Assembly (NCBI RefSeq): GCF_016651105.1
Contig: NZ_JAEKEL010000001.1
Span: 3,400,001 to 3,464,000, forward strand
DNA length: 64,000 nt
Direction of reading: 5' to 3'
Origin: Pseudomonas sp. TH15
GTDB taxonomy: Bacteria; Pseudomonadota; Gammaproteobacteria; Pseudomonadales; Pseudomonadaceae
Shown here: positions 63,187 through 64,000 of the stretch, in pieces
How the letters are laid out: every line of letters starts with the position of its first letter
Position numbering within the stretch: position 1 is the first letter of the stretch
Notes under the pieces: generated by a model
The model's database searches: none
The model's input: the letters and a program-made list of their open reading frames with translations, nothing else
Told to the model about the DNA's origin: nothing
Program-made: the position numbers and the translations under genes

Positions 63187-64000
63187 TTATTTACCGAGTT
63201 TCACCCGCGTCCAGCCCCGGGTCATGACCCGCTGAATGCCGATTGGCATGTCCGGGATGGCATACAACGTCGCCATCACTTCTTGCGGCGGGTACGAGCC
63301 TGGGTCGTCACGAATCGCTTCATCCACCAACGGCGTCGCCGCCGCGTTGGCGTTGCTGTAGCCGATGTTGTTGGTGATCTCGGCGATGATGTCCGGGCGC
63401 ATCAGGAAGTTCATGAACAGGTAAGCGTTCTCGACGTTCGCCGCGTCCCGTGGGATGGCGACCATGTCGTAGAAGCTGCCAGCGCCTTCTTTCGGGATGC
63501 TGTAGTCGATCTTCACCATGTCGCCGGCCTCTTTGGCGCGAGCCTTGGCCTGCAGCACGTCACCGGAATAACCGACCGCCACGCAAATGTTGCCGTTGGC
63601 CAGGTCAGAGATGTACTTCGAAGAATGGAAGTACGCCACCGACGGTCGAATCTTCATGAACAGCGCTTCAGCTTCAGCAATCTGGCCCTTGTCCTGTGAA
63701 TTCACCGGGTAGCCCAGATAGTGCAGGGCGGCCGGGAGCATTTCGGTTGGCGAATCCAGGAAACTGATGCCGCAGGCTTTTAGCTTGGCGGCGTTTTCCG
63801 GTTTGAACAGCAGGTCCCAGGAGTTGGTCGGCGCGTTGGCCCCGAGTACTTCCTTGACCTTGGCCGGGTTGAAACCGATGCCGATCGAGCCCCACATGTA
63901 CGGGAAGGCGTGACCGTTATCCGGGTCGCTGGCCGATGCGTTTTTCAGCAGCACCGGGTTGAGGTTTTTCCAGTTCGGCAGCTTCGATTTGTCCAGCGTC
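63187..64000 (-). CDS. Polyamine ABC transporter periplasmic binding protein (PotF/SpuD-like), 3' part
   Basis: The C-terminal ~270 residues; the gene continues beyond the right edge. Type I/II binding protein of the PotD/PotF group: [74 protein letters not shown] and [19 protein letters not shown] (ligand-binding Asp/Tyr region). It feeds putrescine or spermidine to an ABC permease. Transport partners lie outside the window or elsewhere. A minus-strand terminator follows. Confidence 0.92.
   Translation of the reverse strand, partial: TLDKSKLPNWKNLNPVLLKNASASDPDNGHAFPYMWGSIGIGFNPAKVKEVLGANAPTNSWDLLFKPENAAKLKACGISFLDSPTEMLPAALHYLGYPVNSQDKGQIAEAEALFMKIRPSVAYFHSSKYISDLANGNICVAVGYSGDVLQAKARAKEAGDMVKIDYSIPKEGAGSFYDMVAIPRDAANVENAYLFMNFLMRPDIIAEITNNIGYSNANAAATPLVDEAIRDDPGSYPPQEVMATLYAIPDMPIGIQRVMTRGWTRVKLGK

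Noticed and set aside
1..64000. Prophage, genomic island or transposon
   Set aside because: No integrase, transposase, tRNA or att-like repeat was found, and composition and gene content are uniform.

Overview
The window is about 64 kb of a Pseudomonas chromosome, most likely the P. fluorescens group. The GC content is high and genes are packed on both strands. Marker genes are typical Pseudomonas (AruF/AruG, CobF, GlcDEF, DhcAB with AtoB, Mqo with a cleavable leader, Pcs, DUF2388). Several unrelated families of Pseudomonas-type extragenic palindromes (REP/REPIN-like) sit in most intergenic gaps. I see no rRNA, tRNA, IS transposase, prophage or CRISPR array. This is core and flexible metabolic territory, not an island.

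Layout. 1-0.3 kb: tail of a DJ-1/PfpI protein. 0.5-5.7 kb (minus): glcD-glcE-glcF followed by a gene for the 2-oxoadipate dioxygenase/decarboxylase HglS. 5.9-8.3 kb (minus): Baeyer-Villiger-type monooxygenase plus alpha/beta hydrolase. 8.5-12 kb: MASE2-GGDEF cyclase, secreted M20 peptidase, oxaloacetate decarboxylase. 12.3-19.5 kb (minus): a putative amine/amino-acid catabolic cluster (RpiR regulator, cysteine hydrolase, glutamine-synthetase-like enzyme, N-formylglutamate amidohydrolase-like protein, PuuP-like permease, AruF, AruG). 19.8-21.2 kb: histidine phosphatase and cobF. 21.3-25.2 kb: GlxA/FtrA regulator with rhodanese, an arginine-type binding protein behind a likely ArgR operator, and an AstE/aspartoacylase-like enzyme. 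25.4-30.2 kb: secreted esterase, a membrane protein whose ORF runs through tandem REP copies, a chalcone-isomerase-like protein and MntH. 30.3-34.1 kb: atoB (frameshifted), dhcB and dhcA with a divergent LysR regulator. 34-42.4 kb: sirtuin, methyltransferases, GNAT protein, phosphatidylcholine synthase, DUF533 protein, heme-oxygenase-like diiron protein with a PrmC-like methyltransferase. 42.4-45 kb: DNA ligase D (frameshifted). 45-50.8 kb: small exported proteins, a 5-copy repeat array, mqo and a Nudix protein. 51-59.4 kb: CAP protein, alpha/beta hydrolase (frameshifted), Tat aldo/keto reductase, LysR, cupin and a PaoABC-type aldehyde oxidoreductase (two frameshifts). 59.7-64 kb: lipoproteins, DUF1428, ThpR and the 3' part of a polyamine-binding protein gene.

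Two features stand out beyond the gene list. First, at least five otherwise intact genes (atoB, ligD, an alpha/beta hydrolase, paoC, paoB), and possibly one small membrane peptide, are broken by a 1-2 nt indel, nearly always within or next to a short homopolymer. Where the family length is well known, repairing the indel restores it (393 aa AtoB, 318 aa PaoB, 732 aa PaoC). Uncorrected sequencing error is the simplest explanation, with real pseudogenisation the alternative. Second, the REP elements have expanded locally: a five-copy array of about 133 bp units, and a three-copy duplication that carries the 3' end of a membrane-protein gene and extends its reading frame by about 220 codons.

The best candidate for an undescribed system is the RpiR-linked cluster at 12.3-19.5 kb. 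Its enzyme combination (PuuA-like ligase, PuuP-like permease, two C-N hydrolases, an AruFG succinyltransferase) matches no pathway I can name.
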